The notes below the pieces were generated by a model, which had not been told where the DNA came from, searched no databases, and was given only the letters and a program-made list of their open reading frames with translations. Made by a program: the position numbers and the translations under genes. Below are positions 5,589-7,710 of a DNA stretch of 7,710 nt, in pieces (the first letter of the stretch is position 1; every line of letters begins with the position of its first letter). The DNA is from DASYYE01 sp035946955 (GTDB taxonomy: Bacteria; Actinomycetota; Actinomycetes; Streptosporangiales; Streptosporangiaceae). Location of the stretch: positions 1 through 7,710 of the forward strand of contig DASYYE010000069.1 in assembly GCA_035946955.1 (NCBI GenBank), in the 5' to 3' direction.

Positions 5589-7710
5589 ATGGAACACCCA
5601 TCTGCGCTCCTGAGCACCGAGCCGAGACCCGCACCACCGCCGCGGCCGGCCAGGCGTGGCCCGGTGGTGGAACGCATCGCCGGGTGGAGCGCCCGGCACG
5701 GCTGGCTCGCCCTGGCGGGCTGGCTCACGCTCGTCATCGGTTCCGTGGTCATCTCCGGCTTCGTCGGGACCGCGAACCTGAACAGCTACGACCCTGGCCA
5801 GGCAGGCCAGGCCGAGAGGGTGCTCGGCAGGCCCGGTGTGGTCCAGCCCACCACTGAGACCGTCCTGGTCCAGGCGCGGGCGCCCGGGCGGGCCATCGCC
5901 GGCGACCCCGAGGCCATGCAGGCGGTCAGGCAGGTGGCCGCGGCACTGGCTGCCATGCCCGCCGTGGCCACCGATGTCCGGTCACCGCTGAGCCCAGGCG
6001 GCCACGGGCTCATCTCACGTGACGGCCGTTCGGCCCTGGTCACCTTCAACGTCGCCGGCAGCCAGAACAACGTTGGCCAGACGGTGGCAGGTGCGCTGCG
6101 CGCCGTGGCCGTGGTGCAGGCACGTCATCCGGACCTGCTGGTGGCGGAGTCCGGCGGGGCCAGCGTCAACCGTGCCCTCAACGACATCGTCACCCACGAC
6201 TTCCGCCGCGCCGAGGTGACCTCCGTCCCGGTCACGCTGGTGCTGCTGCTCTGCGTGTTCGGCGCGCTGATCGCGGCCGGCATCCCGCTGCTGCTCGCGG
6301 GGTCGGCGGTGGTGACCGCGATCGCGCTGGTCGCGATCCCCAGCCACTGGCTGCCGGCCGGGGGCGAGCAGACCTCGGCTGTCATCCTGCTCATCGGCAT
6401 GGCGGTGGGCGTCGACTACTCACTGTTCTACCTGCGCCGGGAACGGGAGGAACGGGCCGCGGGCCGGAGCAAACCCGCGGCGCTGCGGATCGCCGCCGCC
6501 ACCTCCGGCCGGGCGATCGTGGTGTCCGGGCTGACGGTCATGATCTCGCTGTCCGGGCTGTTCCTGACCGGCGTCGATGTCTTCTCCGGTGTGGCCGTCG
6601 GGACGATCACGGTGGTCGGCGTCGCTGTCCTCGGGTCGGTGACCGCACTGCCCGCGCTGCTGTCGCTGCTCGGCAGCTGGGTGGACCGGGGCCGCGTCCC
6701 CTTCCTCGGCCGCCGCCGGACCGCCGCGCGCCGCTCCAGGCTGTGGGAGGCGCTGGCCCGCCGCGTGGTGGCCAGGCCCGCCCTGACCGGCGGGGTTGCT
6801 GCCCTGGCGCTCGTCGCGCTGGCAGCACCCGCGCTCGGTACCCGGCTGGCCAACCCTGGCCTGCACGACCTGCCATCCAGCGCCCCGGTGATCCAGAACC
6901 TGCTGGCCACGGAGCGGGCCTTCCCCGGCGGGCCAGCCCCCGAACAGGTCGTCGTGACCGGCCAGGACCTGTCCGGTCCCGCGGTCAGGCATGCGGTCGC
7001 GGCCCTGCAGGGGCGTGCCGCGACCAGCCCGGCGCTGCGCCAGCCCGTCACGGCCACGCTGCTCGGCCACGGCCAGGTCCTCGTGGTGTCAGTGCCACTC
7101 GTGGGGGACGGCACCGACGCCACGTCCAACCATGCCCTGGCGACACTGCGCGACCAGGTGCTGCCCGCCACGCTGGGACGGGTGAGCGGCATCGGCTACG
7201 CCGTCACCGGCATCACGGCCGCCAACCACGACTTCCTCGCCCAGTTGGACAGCCGCCTGCCGTTCGTCTTCATGTTCGTGCTTGGGCTGGCGTTCCTGGT
7301 ACTGATGGTGACCTTCCGCTCGGTGACGATCCCGCTGGTGTCCATCGTGCTGAACCTGCTGTCCATCGGCGCCGCGTACGGCTTGCTCACGCTGGTGTTC
7401 CAGCATGGGTTCGGCCATGAGGTGCTCGGGTTCAGCCCATACGGCGCCGTGATCCCGTGGCTGCCGCTGTTCATGTTCGTGTTCCTGTTCGGGCTGAGCA
7501 TGGACTACCACGTGTTCATCCTCAGCCGGATCCGGGAGCACCGGGCGCTGGGGCACACCACCGCGGAGGCGGTCAGCGGCGGGATCGGGGCCAGCGCAGG
7601 CGTGGTCACCAGCGCGGCGGTGATCATGGTGTCGGTGTTCTCGATCTTCGGGTCACTGTCGGAGATCGAGTTCAAGATGTTCGGGGTGGCCATGTCCTCG
7701 GCCATCCTGA
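5589..7710 (+). CDS. MMPL family transporter (RND superfamily), 3' truncated
   Basis: The frame is open from the ATG at 5589 to the right edge (707 complete codons), so the stop lies outside the window. A Pro/Arg-rich cytoplasmic tail (1-29) precedes the first membrane helix (about 39-60). An extracytoplasmic porter domain (about 62-208) follows, then a helix bundle containing GMAVGVDYSLFYLRRERE with D276-Y277. The second half repeats this: membrane helix near 395-415, second porter domain, then helices carrying FGLSMDYHVFILSRIREH with D639-Y640. These Asp-Tyr pairs correspond to the proton-relay residues of MmpL3-type proteins, so this should be an intact proton-driven exporter of lipids or hydrophobic/amphiphilic compounds. 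Family members are commonly 700-750 aa or longer, so little is probably missing. Its substrate is unknown. The divergent two-component operon is the likely regulator by position. Confidence 0.93.
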   Translation, partial: MEHPSALLSTEPRPAPPPRPARRGPVVERIAGWSARHGWLALAGWLTLVIGSVVISGFVGTANLNSYDPGQAGQAERVLGRPGVVQPTTETVLVQARAPGRAIAGDPEAMQAVRQVAAALAAMPAVATDVRSPLSPGGHGLISRDGRSALVTFNVAGSQNNVGQTVAGALRAVAVVQARHPDLLVAESGGASVNRALNDIVTHDFRRAEVTSVPVTLVLLLCVFGALIAAGIPLLLAGSAVVTAIALVAIPSHWLPAGGEQTSAVILLIGMAVGVDYSLFYLRREREERAAGRSKPAALRIAAATSGRAIVVSGLTVMISLSGLFLTGVDVFSGVAVGTITVVGVAVLGSVTALPALLSLLGSWVDRGRVPFLGRRRTAARRSRLWEALARRVVARPALTGGVAALALVALAAPALGTRLANPGLHDLPSSAPVIQNLLATERAFPGGPAPEQVVVTGQDLSGPAVRHAVAALQGRAATSPALRQPVTATLLGHGQVLVVSVPLVGDGTDATSNHALATLRDQVLPATLGRVSGIGYAVTGITAANHDFLAQLDSRLPFVFMFVLGLAFLVLMVTFRSVTIPLVSIVLNLLSIGAAYGLLTLVFQHGFGHEVLGFSPYGAVIPWLPLFMFVFLFGLSMDYHVFILSRIREHRALGHTTAEAVSGGIGASAGVVTSAAVIMVSVFSIFGSLSEIEFKMFGVAMSSAIL

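Noticed and set aside
5792..5815. Repeated GGCCAGGC units within the MMPL gene
   Set aside because: Two adjacent copies encode Gly-Gln-Ala repeats in a porter loop; too short and too compatible with coding bias to be a separate element.
6428..7192. 254-codon open frame on the - strand and other frames across 5600-7700
   Set aside because: All are antisense or out-of-frame to the MMPL coding region, which reads continuously with family motifs in both halves.

Overview
The window is very GC-rich with strong G/C preference at third codon positions, and it carries families typical of high-GC Gram-positive bacteria: a DUF3052 protein, an MMPL exporter, and a NarL/LuxR two-component pair whose kinase has the actinobacterial 'putative sensor' membrane domain. 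It most likely comes from an actinomycete chromosome. The genus cannot be determined from the sequence alone. There are no tRNA or rRNA genes, insertion sequences, CRISPR arrays or phage genes.

Left part (1-1396, all + strand, probably one transcript): the 3' end of a gene whose product ends in a PBP-like, molybdate-binding-type domain; a 136-aa protein of unknown function; and a short-chain dehydrogenase/reductase resembling DHRS1. The last two overlap by 4 bases (GTGA), so they are probably translationally coupled.

Middle part (1423-2521): a MOSC-domain protein on the - strand and a DUF3052 protein on the + strand diverge from an 82-base gap. DUF3052 has a promoter placed so that its mRNA would start at or next to the ATG (leaderless), and neither gene has a clear Shine-Dalgarno sequence.

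Right part (2548-7710): a tightly overlapping - strand operon encodes, in order of transcription, a multi-pass membrane histidine kinase, a NarL-type response regulator, and a membrane-anchored DUF4097 beta-repeat protein. Across a 220-base intergenic region an MMPL (RND-type) exporter is transcribed the other way and runs off the right edge after 707 codons. The intergenic region holds two overlapping, mutually exclusive inverted repeats, and a candidate kinase promoter has its -35 hexamer inside one of them. The layout suggests an envelope-stress or membrane-active-compound module. Kinase and regulator sense and respond, the DUF4097 protein may act as an extracytoplasmic accessory (compare LiaF in LiaFSR systems), and the exporter is the likely output. 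That functional link is inference.

All recognised families are known ones. The parts most likely to be under-described are the kinase/regulator/DUF4097/MMPL combination with its dyad-rich control region, and the unknown 136-aa protein coupled to the SDR.
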